A model generated the notes under the pieces. That model was not told the DNA's origin. It searched no databases and saw nothing but the letters and a program-made list of their open reading frames with translations. Made by a program: the position numbers and the translations under genes. Shown here one piece after another: positions 11,124-22,488 of a stretch of 64,000 nt of DNA (position 1 is its first letter; each line of letters starts with the position of its first letter). Source of the stretch: Thamnaconus septentrionalis (lineage: Eukaryota; Chordata; Actinopteri; Tetraodontiformes; Monacanthidae); contig CM020505.1 of assembly GCA_009823395.1 (NCBI GenBank), positions 3,221,129 through 3,285,128 of the forward strand, in the 5' to 3' direction.

Positions 11124-12719
11124 GTTGTATTAGCCGTTGCTGATTCACTGCTCATTAACAGTCCTTAAAAACTGACATCTGATCTTCACATACACTTTGA
11201 ATCAGATCTCAGTTTCACACCAGTGTCAGAAACTCTACCCTCCATTTGGCATCTGTTCCTCGCCAAACAACCTAATTAGACCTGCATCTGCCGCAAAAGT
11301 TTGATCACACTGATCTTAACGACAGCTCCAGTGGAAGCGAAACCTCCGACCCGGCTCATGGACGTGCAAATACCATTTTCTCACTATATAACTGATGCCA
11401 GTTTCGTGACCTTTTGCCTCCTGCACCAGCAGGCGGCGGGCTACCATCGAGGCGTCCGCTTCACCCCTACATTACACCCTTGCTTCACCTTCACACAGAT
11501 GTAGGCACACACTTGTGTTTTTTGGTTTTAGCACACACGCACTTGCAATAAATTAAGAGAAAACTAGGAGATGCATTAACAGTGGCTAATTTAGTTAAGT
11601 ATTACATTTGATAACTTTTTTTCTGAAAATAAATTTAATATAATGAAGTGCTAGTGAGTCATACAATAAAAGCACAGATTTAGTGATATAAAAACCAAGG
11701 GAAAGTAGCTTTACTGGTAAATGTGTGGTGTTAAGCACAGCGACAGTCATTAATGTCATGTCTTCAAAAAACTGACTTCTAAGACTGCACTCAGAGTTTT
11801 TTCTCACAACCTGGATGTATTTGTATGCATTGGTTTACTCATATTTAATGCTCCAAGTACCTCTTGTATTCAGAGTTGCACTGTCAATGCCTTGAAGAAA
11901 ATTAAAAAACGTTCTGACCAAGAGCAGAAAACTATCTAACTTTCAAACTCACCCAAAGTCACCTAACAGGAGGCACAGAGGTCGGACAAAACACTGTACT
12001 GTCAAATAACCTGCAGTAAACCCTCTTAGACTGGACATAATGACAGCCAACATATCACTATAACTTGGGTCAGCAAGGTTTGAGTGAACCTCAGTCCAGG
12101 GTTGAAGAAGGAGGGAAGGATGGACAAGAATGTAAGTGTAGCAGGACTGTTGTATGACTCGTCTTCTGATTTAGTGTAATTGTGCATGAAAGTATTCTGT
12201 GGACGTAAACATCTCATGTGAATTGCACCAAATACTAACACGCATCATTCCTGTAGCCTCTTATATCCACGCAGGGAGGCAGTGGCTGATGTTTTAAACT
12301 ACTACACCGTGGAGCTGATGGGTAAAAAAGACAGATATCACTGGAGAAAATGTAGGCAAAGGAAGCAGTAAAGGAAAGCTTCCGACCATAAACTAACATC
12401 ATAGCCGTCATTTAGCTACACTACCCCCCCCACCCCCACCCACCACCACCACCACCCGCCACCCAACTCCCTCTCCTCTGTCAGTCCTTCCCACCCCCAG
12501 GCTACCTTTTCCCCCACTATTCACTACATCGTTACCATAATCAGATAAGACAACTACCTAGGGAGCACCAGCATCCCTACAGCACCTTGCTCCTGGCACT
12601 CGTGTGTGTGTGTGTGTGTGTGTCAGAGGGTGTGAATTGCTCCTGGCCCTCGGAAACCTGCATTCCTTTTGACTGTCTTTTTGGTGTTTTGATCTTCTCA
12701 AAATGACAGATGACTGGTT

Positions 12720-12738
12720 TGTGCGTGTGCGCGTGTGC

Positions 12739-12798
<60 letters not shown>

Positions 12799-12799
12799 A
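12720..12799. repeat. Long (GT)n microsatellite
   Basis: About 80 bp of GT units with a few GC and TT interruptions. A shorter GT array lies at 12601-12622 and a further interrupted one at about 12911-12947. Confidence 0.97.
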
Positions 12800-13092
12800 G
12801 TTTTTTAAATTACCCAGTTCCTTTATGGGCTAATGTCTGTGTTGTGGCTGACAATCCTGCAACAAATCACAGCTGAACTGAGAGTGTGTACCAGCGAGTA
12901 GCTGAGTGTATGTGTTTGTGTGTGCGTGAATGTGTGTGTGTGTGTGCGTGCATTAGAATGGGGCTCTGCGTCTGTGGATGGTGTTTGAGTGTCAAGGATG
13001 ATTATGTTATTCTTCTGAAGGGTCAAATCAGATCACATCACCGTACCATTAAAGGCAGACGCATTCACGAGGAGGAAAGACCTCGGAGCTAC

Positions 13093-13122
13093 ACCGCACC
13101 GCACCGCACCGCACCGCACCGC
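13093..13122. repeat. (CCGCA)6 pentanucleotide array
   Basis: Six perfect CCGCA units, an unusual CpG-containing pentamer inside an otherwise AT-rich intron. Confidence 0.95.
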
Positions 13123-14039
13123 TGCGCGGGCCACGCACATGTGCAACACACAGATATTGTACATGGACGTGCAGGCGTAGAAACCTGATCCCTGCAGGGC
13201 GTCCGCACATACTGTAAACCTGCTACAAAATGAGCCATCAGCGACACCGCATTTAGCCAGCAACACACTGTACTGCCCAATTACTGTACAAGGCATCAAC
13301 ACCAATAAGCTCGCCAGTAAACTAAACTGTCATATTAGATTTTCTAGCTTGGCACAATCACTTTTTTTTTTTATGCAGTGCTCGACATGTACGACTTGCT
13401 TACTTAATTATCCCTCGAGCTTTGAATCTAGAAAGGGTGCAGTGAAGCAGCCATGTATTCACAATTTCTTTTGCACTTTTAGAAAAACAATTTTCTAAAA
13501 TAATACTTTTTTATTATTATTATCGTTATTTTAATTTGTTTTTTTGTTTTTTTTAGGAAAATCACTGCCTTGCTAAAATCATGGGGAAAATATTAACACC
13601 TCCTGAATTGGTTTGCATTACACTCAAATTTAAAAGATTAGAAAATCAGGTTACCTTTATCACATGAAGCCTTTTTGCATATAGCAACACTAAAAAACAA
13701 ACAAACTAAAAGCAGATGTAAATGCTCAATTAACAAAATCTGCTCAAACCAGTTTAACAGACACACTGTATGCTTCTTTGAAAGCATCAAGGCTTGGATT
13801 GGAGCAAATTGGACCAACTCAAGAACAACATATTGTCTACACTGGGCCCAAATACATCACAGATCAAAGACTGAGGACAGAAACACACAGTTTAAGTTGC
13901 AGACACAAGGGCTGCTGGGACACGTTTGAGCCTTGTTCTGGTGACTAGTGGCACAGGTGCCATTCAGATGGTGAAAGAGAAAAACTCTTGAATAGTGAAG
14001 CCAAGGTGATACGATACCCCCCCGACCCGATCCGATCCA

Positions 14040-14068
14040 ACACACACACACACACACACGCACACACA
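14040..14068. repeat. (CA)n microsatellite
   Basis: A CA array of about 14 units with one CG interruption, inside the 8-kb ush2a intron. Confidence 0.95.
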
Positions 14069-14964
14069 CAAACACTCACTCTGCTTCACAAGCTGTCCAT
14101 GTTTAAACGATAGGAGTGGATGAAAGCCTCCCTTTGTTCTTGTATTTGCAACTTCTGATGCCTTCTAGTATTTCGAGTGGATGTGCGAGTGAGGTCAACT
14201 GATTCTGAACGATTAGGGAAAGAAAAGCAAAGCAGGAAAATGAATAGTGTGATACTTATCACACAGTTTACAGTGGAAGGCTATTCCACACACCTGCATT
14301 ACTTTATGATGACCTTAATCAAAGCCGAGGTGAATGTTTTGCTCGTCTCACTGTACTATGATAGAATAGTGAAATGTGTCAAAAATAGATTCAAAAGTGG
14401 CAACGACACAAAACGGATGGGACTGAAACATTGGAAAGAACGGCAACAAAGCACATCAAGAAAGGCAGCAATAAGAAACCTTTCATAAGACCCTAATGTG
14501 CATATTTCAAAGAATAGACGACAACATGGACCTACAATAAAATACAGAGGTCTTTCTGCCAAGATGATGATTTAATGTGAGTGCCCCCAGCCCCAGCAGC
14601 TGTGCCAGAGCAGATGTTTGCCAGTATGATTAACTGCTAAATTAAAATAGGGAGGGACTCGAAAGAGGAACCGAGAATCAAAGACACAAAAAGAAGCAAA
14701 TCTGATGGAATATGTGCTCACATAAAAACTGAATGAATATGAATGAGTGAATTTCCTGTACGACAACTGTATCAGTTAAAAACAAAAGCACTCTTTCACA
14801 CTGTCTGTTGGCCAGTCAATGAACAGGTCAAAGGTCATCACATGATTACGCAACATTTTTCTGATGCTCATCTTGTCACGTGCCTCCCTCAAGGGCCGAC
14901 GACGTCACGTTTCACAGTGTAATCGCGCCCCTGTCGGGCTCCTCAAAGCCAGGAGATGCGTTAC

Positions 14965-15133
14965 CTGCAGAGCGAGGTGCGTCCACCTCTGCGGGCTGAT
15001 CCTCCCGTCTGTTCTGAAGCTGACAGCCAGAGGAATAGAACTGCCGGCCTGACTGTACTGCAGGGTGACCGCCAGCTCAGACACTGTCACGGAAAAGCAC
15101 AGCCGCTCCCCGGAGCTCTTCTCCAGCAGCATC
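14965..15133 (-). CDS. ush2a: ush2a coding exon 4: LamG-like domain, middle
   Basis: This encodes the last base of Met172 and residues 173-228. The acceptor is tttgctcag|GATGCT and the donor is CTGCAG|GTAACG (phase 0). The pattern LLEKSSGERLCFSVTVSE...RWTHLALQ corresponds to human VIEKTVDGQIVFKLTISE...KWIHLSVQ, the alternating beta-strand pattern of a LamG domain with its conserved W-x-H-L turn. A 2.3-kb intron precedes it and an 8.0-kb intron follows. Confidence 0.94.
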
Positions 15134-17434
15134 CTGAGCAAAGCAAGCGCACAGAATAAAATCACAAAAATGCTTTAATTCAACAGCAGCACAAACTGAA
15201 TACAGGCGGTGCGAATGCTCTGCTGTGCGGTGTAGTTTGTTATAATTTAACGTTAAAAGACAATAGGGGAAGATGAAGAAATAGTGGAAGCACGGAGTCA
15301 AACGCCATCACACTCAGTCTTTCAAGCTGACATTTACAGATAGAATATCAATATTTTACATGACTGCTGGCTTCCAGCTGCTACGCAGGGTGCAGACAAA
15401 GAAGCACACTCTCCACGTGTCATATTAACCGCCGTCTCTGACATTTTATGGGAAATCATGGCTTTTATGAACCTACAGCCGCATACCTCATAAATCAGAG
15501 GTATATATATGTATGCATGAGAGAAGGACCATATGTATATGTGTCCGCACAGGTATTAGGGCTTGCTGCCTGAGCCTATTGGGGCTTGTCAGGCTGGTTA
15601 CTTCCATCAAACAAGAGAAATGGATTCATCTGTTGTTAAAATGTACTGTTTCTTTATCAATATATGTGTATGTACTAAACAGTACAACAAAAGGTTTAAG
15701 AACACATGTGTATTTCTCTGTCGTTATTCCAGAATCAGTATAAAGTTGGGAACTTGTACAAAAGTCTATTTATAAATCCCAAAATAAACATATGCAATTT
15801 TGAACTTTTCTGTCCTGCTTGTAGTCAATTTTTCTTTAATTGTAAAAACAGGTGGCTGTCTCTGTTCATTGTTCACGCAAGGGGAGGGATGTGAAATCAC
15901 AGGGGGAGGAGGAGACAAAGGGAGAGTGGTGTGGAGAGATGGACAGAGGTGAGGATAGAGACCTGCTTTCATCTGCCGTCTTTGATGGCAGCCACGTTCG
16001 TCTCCACAACAAAAGACTGATGGCCAACGACAGCAAGAGAAAGCGAGACGGAAAGAGGTGGGGGAGAGGGAGGGGGTTCACTTCCATTCAGGCGCTTTCA
16101 GCCGTACAGGTGTCATGTTCGGGAGGGACCACAAGACAACAAGATTGTCTGTCATCTGGAGCCCCAGACACACAATTCCACCAACAAGAATCACAGCATG
16201 AGACTTGAAGAAATGATTTGATTCTTCTCCCAAAAAGTCAAACCTGACTGGCAGACACCTTTACAACTCAGCGTCTCCGTGTAGGTCGGACAAATCTGTG
16301 TCTGATCTGATCTGTCATCGCCGCAATGTGATGAATAATAGCTGTCTGTTCAGACAGTACACAGACTTCATTACTAGGAAACACAAACCAACAATTACCA
16401 ACACAACCAACAAGAAAATTAATTTAAAATACATTTATCGTATATTATCTATAAAGTTAACTTTGTTGCACTATAGTGTTTTGGTATCTGTCATACTCTT
16501 ACATGACTTGCTGACATTCGACCTGCCAGCCAAAAAAAATTGGAGATGCTTTTCTGCTGAGCTCTACTTGTGCATAATGATAGATCGTGCACCATTCAGA
16601 ATTCATCAACTCTCCACAACACTATTAAACATCAACATTTGCGTAACTATAAGTCTAACAGGCAGCATTTCAACTGACTTTCAAAGAGCATTAATAGAAT
16701 ACAGTCTTTTAGGGAAATGCTCTGTTCATCTTCAGAGTTCCTTCATATTCTAATTTAGCAGTTGATCACACTGGCAAACATCTGCGCTGCTATTTCTACT
16801 TTTGTCGTTGCTCCTTCAGGACGAGCAACTCACATTAGATGCAGTGGGGCCGTCTTAAACAACATTTAGGTGAAACGTTTAAATGAAGCAATGCAAATTA
16901 AATTAGGCAACAATACATTCATCATCTGGGAAAATCTACTTGGGAAGTGAAGGAGACAGAATTGCCAAACAAAGTCAACTGCTCTCTCTTTGCAAGTGTA
17001 TGTTTACAGTAACGTATCTGTGAGTGTTGCAGTGTGACCGCAAGCCGATTCGGGTGTTGGTAATTTTGCACCCTCCTACAGCTGCCTGGAACACACTGTC
17101 AACCCTGTCCCTCTTTCTCTCACACGCACACAACCAGTGGAAGTAGGTTAGGAGGACTGTTTGTTGGCTAACATTTCCTGAAAGCGATGCTATCCTGACC
17201 TGATCTGATTAGAAGGGGTCAGACACCAAAGTAGTCTGATTTCATTTCTTTATCTTGTTTTTTTAAACACCTTAAAATGTTTCTAAAATGTACCAGAACA
17301 ATATTTTTTTTCTAACCCGACAAATATGCAGTTTTGTGTGGACAGAGGAGTAGAGGTTACTCTGGTTCATCAATTGCGCAAGACTCAAGATAAAGACTTG
17401 GATAACGGATATAACATGTTTGGGGTTAACTCAC
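15134..17434 (-). other. ush2a: ush2a intron between coding exons 3 and 4
   Basis: This is 2.3 kb with no strong microsatellite and no recognised repeat. A 151-codon open frame (16298-16753, plus) lies in AT-rich sequence and resembles no known protein, so I treat it as chance. Confidence 0.75.
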
Positions 17435-17653
17435 ATATCCCCAGGTGAACTTGTTTTAATCCACACGGCCAGTGTGAGGGAACCCGACGCTCCCAGTTTC
17501 TGTGACGGAGGGTTGATCAGACATCCAGATCTGACTGGTCCAAACAGAACACTGCTGAACCCACTGGTTCCTCCCTCCAGTGCATCCGGGGTCACTGTCT
17601 CTTTGTCCGATCCAGGACGAGTGTCATTACTGTCTTCGATTACACAGCTTCCC
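17435..17653 (-). CDS. ush2a: ush2a coding exon 3: start of LamG-like domain
   Basis: This encodes the last base of Arg99, residues 100-171 and two bases of Met172. The acceptor is attccaccag|GGGAAG and the donor is GGATAT|GTGAGT, close to consensus. The first half (residues 100-145) is a variable Ser/Thr/Gly-rich linker with poor similarity to human. The end, SGSLTLAVWIKTSSPGDM, matches human ASFTLAVWLKPEQQGVM, the first strand of the LamG/concanavalin-like fold. The upstream intron is 170 bp. Confidence 0.93.
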
Positions 17654-17823
17654 CTGGTGGAATACAATTAAAACAAGTCAGCATACTCCGCCAAAAGCAC
17701 AACAAATGTTGTCTTTCAGTTCCAAACCTGATGATCCACTGTTTTGTTTTGTTTTGCCTGTATTCTGGAGGTTGACAAGACGGCTTTTTAAAGTGGCTCA
17801 GTGGCGTGGCTAATTTGATGTAC

Positions 17824-18038
17824 CTGTGCGCAGACAGTAGCAGCGGAGCATGAGGCGGTGTGGTGGATCTGTAGGGACACTCCTGGACACAGAAGGCCTG
17901 ATAACATGTCATCAGCTCACTGCGGGATGACGCTGACTGACAGTAGCTGCCCCGCTCGGGAACCCCACATGTGGAACGAGTTGGCGAGGTGGACACGTGT
18001 TTGAAGGCAGCGATGTTCTCCATCTGAGGGAAATGTCC
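17824..18038 (-). CDS. ush2a: ush2a coding exon 2: Cys-rich N-terminal segment
   Basis: This encodes residues 28-98 plus two bases of Arg99. The acceptor is ttctcag|GGACAT and the donor is CACAG|GTACAT. The segment FPQMENIAAFKHVS parallels human FPRLENVGAFKKVS. The cysteines of CGVPERGSYC and of the following CYQAFCVQECPYRS line up with human CGLPDRSTFC and CTQRFCIQDCPYRS. It is the mature N-terminus of usherin, ahead of the LamG-like domain. The intron separating it from the signal-peptide exon is only 101 bp. Confidence 0.95.
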
Positions 18039-18139
18039 CTGAGAAAAGGCAAACGACAAGAAAATCATCTTATTTATCCATCTGCAGCACAGCTGAAACA
18101 AAAGAGCATAAACAGATACAATTAGTTTAACATTCCTAC

Positions 18140-18220
18140 CTGTGATAATGCCATTTTTGGACACAGGCTGAAGAGGAGGATTGTTAACCAAAGGAAGACA
18201 TGAAGCCTTTGCTGATCCAT
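18140..18220 (-). CDS. ush2a: ush2a coding exon 1: start codon and signal peptide
   Basis: This encodes residues 1-27. A short polar start (MDQQRLH) is followed by a hydrophobic core (VFLWLTILLFSL) and a small-residue end (ALSQ), a typical secretory signal peptide. The exon ends CAG|GTAGG in phase 0 and joins directly to the next exon. The chosen ATG at 18220-18218 has A at -3 and G at +4. An in-frame ATG nine codons upstream (18247) would add a basic stretch and has a pyrimidine at -3, so I rank it second. The open frame continues to 18715 but upstream of 18247 it is low-complexity and does not resemble protein. Confidence 0.85.
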
Positions 18221-19439
18221 CCTCCTCCTTGTCTTCACTTCTACCATCGAGATGCTGTTCAGGCAAAAAGGCCATTTCTTCCATTTATTACCTTTATTTT
18301 CCTCTTTTTTCTTTTTGGCACCTTCTGTCTCTATAGCTGTCAGCCTCCCTGTCACGTCTCTCTTGCTCTCCACACACTTCCTCCAACTTCCTCCAACAAC
18401 GTAAATGTTTCTTTCATGACACCCCTCATCTTTGAGTCGCCATTCAACTCTCTTTGGTCCTCTATCCCATGTAACTTTCCCAGATTTCGCTCGATCCTCT
18501 TCAGCTTCAGTTTCACCATCTCGTTTTTCTTTCCATTTCTTGCCGTTGACACCAAAAACCTCTCGATGTGGACATTTTGAGGGGTCCAACATGGTCCGGG
18601 GTCCTAAAATCTTGGACAGGGATTCTGCACAATTTCTGGAAGTGGACAGATGTTCAAGAGGCAGGATTCCTTTGACAGGACCTCCAGCTGTGCTTGAATA
18701 AGCGATGGCCGTCATGGCTTCGTGGTTCCAGGGGTTATGAGGGACATTTTTACAGGCCAGTGCCCCTCGGGTGAGGCTGGGAAGCTTAAACTATCCGTCA
18801 CACATACACACACGCCGGCGCACAAACCACTACCAAAGCCTTCACATGATAGGTAGGATTTTGCAATCTAGACAGGGAAAAGGGGAGAAGGAGAGAAGAG
18901 AAGAGACGTGGTCAGACCAAAATCCAACACAAGACAAATCTGAGGAGAGTGAAATGCCATGCAGCCTATTCCCAAGCCAAAGCCCACACTATCATGTACA
19001 GCTTGATGGAGGCACAGCTCAAGTGATGCTGCTACATTGCTCTCCTCTTTTCTTCATTTTCCATTGAATTAAACATGTCTCCTTTTCCTGCCGCCACCTG
19101 GCCTCAAGTTTTTTTTTTTATCCAACTGAATGGGTTTTCATCTAAGTTTGTTGGAAATTGAGGCTTAAGGCCAAAGCTCTCTTCATTACAATACTTAGAA
19201 GCTTCAATTTCACATTTTGACACACAAAAGAGGCCAGCAGTGCAGTCTTCCCCAGTGTTGAATTACTCAACAGCCTCCTGCCTGCCTGCATGGTCGGCCA
19301 TGGAACCGGAGTAGCTTACGGTTGAGGCGTCAAAACAAATGAGCGCCTCTATTTGCCGAACAAATTTTTTTTTTTTTTTTCTTAAGCAGCTCCTTCTACT
19401 GGGTTCTGCTTGAGAAAATAATAATGATACGGAGGGTTT
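18221..19439 (-). other. ush2a: Sequence upstream of the ush2a start codon: 5' UTR and probable first intron
   Basis: The open frame of the signal-peptide exon continues to 18715 but with charge-rich, non-conserved content. Part is presumably 5' UTR and the rest the first intron. A T17 run lies at about 19364-19380. No other feature is recognised. Confidence 0.5.
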
Positions 19440-19990
19440 TGTGGTTACCTGCTGTGGTCGAGTCCTTCTCTGTCACAGGCACCGCGCAAGAGCACGTCCA
19501 ACTTGTTGCTCATGTTTGAGCTCTGCGAGCCACCTGTGTCTCCCCTCACACCTGCCTGCCTGCCCGGAGACGGCACCAAAACGCTGCCATACAACACAAA
19601 ATAGTCCTTCCCAGTTAGGAGTTGGAGTAGTTTGTCCGTCGCCTAAGAGTCGTGCGCAACAGGAGGGTAAAAAAAAAAAAAAAAAAAAAAACAATGTTGT
19701 GAATGACAGCGCCGCCGAACTTGCCAAAGCTCCTCTTCTTTTGTTTCCCTCCTCCTCTTCTTCCTCCCCTCCGTTTTGCAGCTCTCATTCAGAACATGCT
19801 GCACGCGCTTCTAAGCAGATTAGTGCGAGACGCCATCTGGCCAGCCGCGCTCGAGGCGGCAGGATACCGGTCGGGAAGTGACGGTGACGCAATGCCACTC
19901 CGAGCACGAGGAGGACCAAGCCGGGGCTCTCGACGGAAAGCTCCGGGGAGGAGGACCGGCCGGGGCTCCGCCGCCGCTCAAACTGCAACT
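19440..19990 (-). promoter_or_regulatory. ush2a: Candidate ush2a promoter / CpG-rich block with possible 5' UTR exon ending at 19449
   Basis: This block is clearly richer in G+C and CpG than its surroundings, above all at 19795-19985 (repeated CG in gccgcgctcgaggcgg and ccggccggggctccgcc). It lies about 1.2 kb upstream of the ush2a start codon. A near-consensus minus-strand donor, GCAG|GTAACC, ends at 19449. I infer a non-coding first exon ending there and spliced into the exon carrying the start codon, since human USH2A also has a non-coding exon 1. A 22-base A run (19670-19691) lies inside. There is no direct proof of the start site. Confidence 0.45.
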
Positions 19991-20046
19991 TAAGAGTGAA
20001 GGCGACTGTTGGATGTTGCCACTTGATTTTAGGGCAGTGTTTAGCT

Positions 20047-20409
20047 CAGGGGTGGGCAAACTTTTTGACTGGTGGGGCCCACAATGGGTTCTAAAATGTG
20101 ACCAAAGGGGGCGCTGGAGCAGGAGCAGATGGATGGAGTGTTTTGGTGACCGTAGAAGAAGAAAAAAATATCACGGGATATGTAGAAAACATGTGCTTTT
20201 ATGTTAATTGAAAATGAACCAAAGCAAAGTTACAACAACATATGCGTCGTTTAAGCCCTGTGGTATTTAGCTCTATATTGAAATGACTCTTAAAACACTG
20301 AAAGAATGAAAAGATGAAATACAGCCATTCATTTCTTCAAATTTCTTCAAAAAAAAAAAAAGCTTAACAGGCCACATATGGCCCCCGGGCCATAGTTTGC
20401 CCATACCTG
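20047..20409. mobile_element. Intact non-autonomous hAT MITE, 363 bp
   Basis: The element begins CAGGGGTGGGCAAACT and ends AGTTTGCCCATACCTG, which are 16-bp terminal inverted repeats with two mismatches. It is flanked by a perfect 8-bp target duplication GTTTAGCT (20039-20046 and 20410-20417). CAG...CTG ends plus 8-bp duplication define the hAT superfamily. The interior has no transposase frame and holds an A13 run near the right end. It sits just upstream of the CpG-rich candidate ush2a promoter. Confidence 0.92.
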
Positions 20410-20812
20410 GTTTAGCTCCTTGGCAGTGTGGTGCTGCTGGTTCTGTTCTCCCTCCTCTCCCCCCGCCCACCTGTGTGGGATGAGTCCTGCTATGTGCCTC
20501 CCAGACAAGTGGCTCTCAGGGAGACGAGAGGCGGGCGTCGCTAGGAAACTCTGATGTGATCTGGCCGCAGGGCGCGTGGGTAGGAAAGCATTTAGCTGGA
20601 CCACCAGTCAAAGGATGACGTAGTGTTGGGGCTGGAGGACTCTCCATCGTCGTTCAAGAATCATAATGCGCTCTGGTTCTGATGAGGAGACAAATATACC
20701 GAGTGAAAAACAGAAACAAAATGTAAATGCGGACTTGATATGTGGAACATCCTGAACAGATAGATCTCAATATGAAATTACAGTCGAGTAAAGGTAGACG
20801 ATTGCCCACCTT

Positions 20813-20846
20813 AAACTGGGATCTTGGATAAACTGGGATCTTGGAT
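20813..20846 (+). repeat. 17-bp perfect tandem duplication
   Basis: The unit AAACTGGGATCTTGGAT occurs twice back to back with no mismatch. Confidence 0.97.
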
Positions 20847-20951
20847 AATGTTATCCACCACTGCCACAACAATGCTGTCTCTGCATTTGAAGTGTCATAA
20901 TTGACTTAAACTCGAGCCAAAACTAACAGGCACAACTCTAAAAGGTTAAAA

Positions 20952-20988
20952 AGCACATACAAATACTGCCAGTGTATTTGTATGTGCT
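20952..20988. repeat. Perfect 15-bp inverted repeat with 7-base loop
   Basis: Arm AGCACATACAAATAC (20952-20966), loop TGCCAGT, and exact reverse-complement arm GTATTTGTATGTGCT (20974-20988). Pairing stops at both outer ends, so it is too short for an ordinary microRNA precursor. Confidence 0.97.
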
Positions 20989-21693
20989 AAAGTAAAACCA
21001 CAGGCTCATTTCCACCACGCAACAATGCAATGGCACACAAAATGAGTGCTTGTGAATATTGTATTTCAATGTTTACGACAGAAAGATGCTTCTAGATTAT
21101 GCACATATTATTTCAAAGCAGAGATGTTAGATTACAACCAATCTCATACATGATGAATTATATCAAACACATTGTTTTGTTGTTTTTATTTGCAGCAAAA
21201 TGTACAACAGACATAAATCACAACTGTTAAGGTGGGGCTCGTGCATGCACAATCATTCAGTGTGCATACCTGAACATGTACAGCATGAGCAAAAAAGAAA
21301 ATCATAAACCACATAAACACACAGAGAGACGCACGACGTTCAAAGTATTCTGTATTGAGACGTACACTATGTGCTTAAACGGCCTGCATTCAAATTGTGT
21401 AAACATGTACAGTCAAAAGTCCCCCTTATATTTTTCCCTGCCGACAAGTTTTTACGTTATCATACTAATCGCGTTTGAACAGCTGCAATTTGCTTGGGTT
21501 GAACAAAGGCATTCTAACTAGGTTTTAATTAAGTGTTCCTAATGACCTTAAGGAGATTAGAGGTTCGTCTTCTAATCAATACCAGGCAGAGGGGAGCAAA
21601 GGGAGGCAAGAGGAGGAGAGGGGAGGTGGCTAGGGGCTAGGATAAAGGTAGGGAGGAAAGGGGTGGAGGAGGTAAAGGAAAAGCAACAGAAAG

Positions 21694-21722
21694 AGAAGAA
21701 GAAGAAGAAGAAGAAGAAGAGG
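21694..21722. repeat. (GAA)n trinucleotide array
   Basis: About nine GAA units inside a longer purine-rich stretch (about 21580-21790). Confidence 0.95.
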
Positions 21723-22441
21723 AAGTGGAAGGCAGCAGGCAATATGAACGCAGGGAAGAGGAAATTACAGTCGGAAACCAGCAGGAGGAAAATTATGAAA
21801 CAGAAAGCTTCAGTGGCCATTGTGTTTCAATAAAGAACACATGCTGATACGTGACCTATCTCAGAATCAGTTTGAAACGTCCCTTTTTGAATCTGGCATC
21901 ACATTCTCCTCATGTTACTCCCTTCCTTTCCTCCGAGAGGGCAGAAATGACATCACACCGCTGTGTCAGATAGGCTGTGATTATCAAGAGCTTTGTTAGA
22001 CCAAGAAGAGTTTCTCTTATCCTCTCCTCACAAGACATTTGCATAGATTTGCACAGAGTGTGTCCACATGACAGAGAATCTAGTCATACATTGATTGTAC
22101 TAATTTATTCAGTCAGGCGCATTCAATTCCAGAAATTGAAGTGGTATCACACAAACGGGATTAAAACCGAATGACGATCGCACAATTAATATTGTCTCAT
22201 TTTCTAAATTACTTATGTATGACTTATATTTGGTAAAATTGTGTTTGCTGGTCTAATAACATTAAGGGTAATATGGTAAATGTGGGCTGTAAATGTCCCG
22301 CCTCTCTGAGTCTCCAGAGAAGCATGAATATGTATGGAGACATCTCTGGCCTCACTGCTGATTAGGAGAAGTGGAATAAATTGATGCTTGGGCTGTGTGT
22401 TTTGTAGCAAAATACAATATTAGGTTGACTATATGGAAATG

Positions 22442-22443
<2 letters not shown>

Positions 22444-22483
<40 letters not shown>

Positions 22484-22488
22484 ACAAA
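22444..22488. repeat. (CA)n microsatellite
   Basis: About 20 CA units with one TA interruption, followed by a shorter CA array at about 22500-22517. Confidence 0.96.

Larger units (their letters stand above)
6934..14964 (-). other. ush2a: ush2a 8-kb intron between coding exons 4 and 5
   Basis: This is the longest ush2a intron here. It holds (CA)n at 7680-7706, a purine-rich tract with (GA)n at 10200-10440, a 534-bp hAT relic (10590-11123), long (GT)n at 12720-12799, a CCGCA pentamer array (13093-13122) and (CA)n at 14040-14068. I see no exon-like frame with flanking splice sites. Confidence 0.8.
1..18220 (-). other. ush2a: ush2a gene, 5' part (usherin), coding span within window
   Basis: Ten minus-strand coding segments join in phase: 18140-18220, 17824-18038, 17435-17653, 14965-15133, 6798-6933, 3825-3888, 3138-3239, 2407-2596, 1300-1508 and 1-49. 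They give the first 478 residues of usherin, the very large extracellular and transmembrane protein of photoreceptors and hair-cell stereocilia (human protein about 5,200 residues; loss causes Usher syndrome 2A). Domain order is signal peptide (1-27), Cys-rich N-terminal part (28 to about 130), LamG-like domain (about 155-295), a short Cys-containing linker, then the laminin N-terminal domain (about 325 onward, cut by the window edge). Identification rests on matching recalled human usherin along its whole N-terminus, with consistent intron phases. The later EGF-Lam, FN3, transmembrane and PDZ-binding parts are outside the window. esrrg lies upstream of it on the same strand, as in human. Confidence 0.93.

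Noticed and set aside
16298..16753. 151-codon open frame, plus strand
   Set aside because: It lies in an AT-rich ush2a intron, has no recognisable domain, no strong start context and no splice partners.
18248..18715. Upstream extension of the ush2a signal-peptide frame
   Set aside because: It is charge-rich and repetitive with no similarity to usherin. The signal peptide directly after the ATG at 18220 explains the N-terminus.
20952..20988. microRNA precursor
   Set aside because: The stem is only 15 bp and does not extend into the flanks, whereas precursors need about 30 bp of stem.
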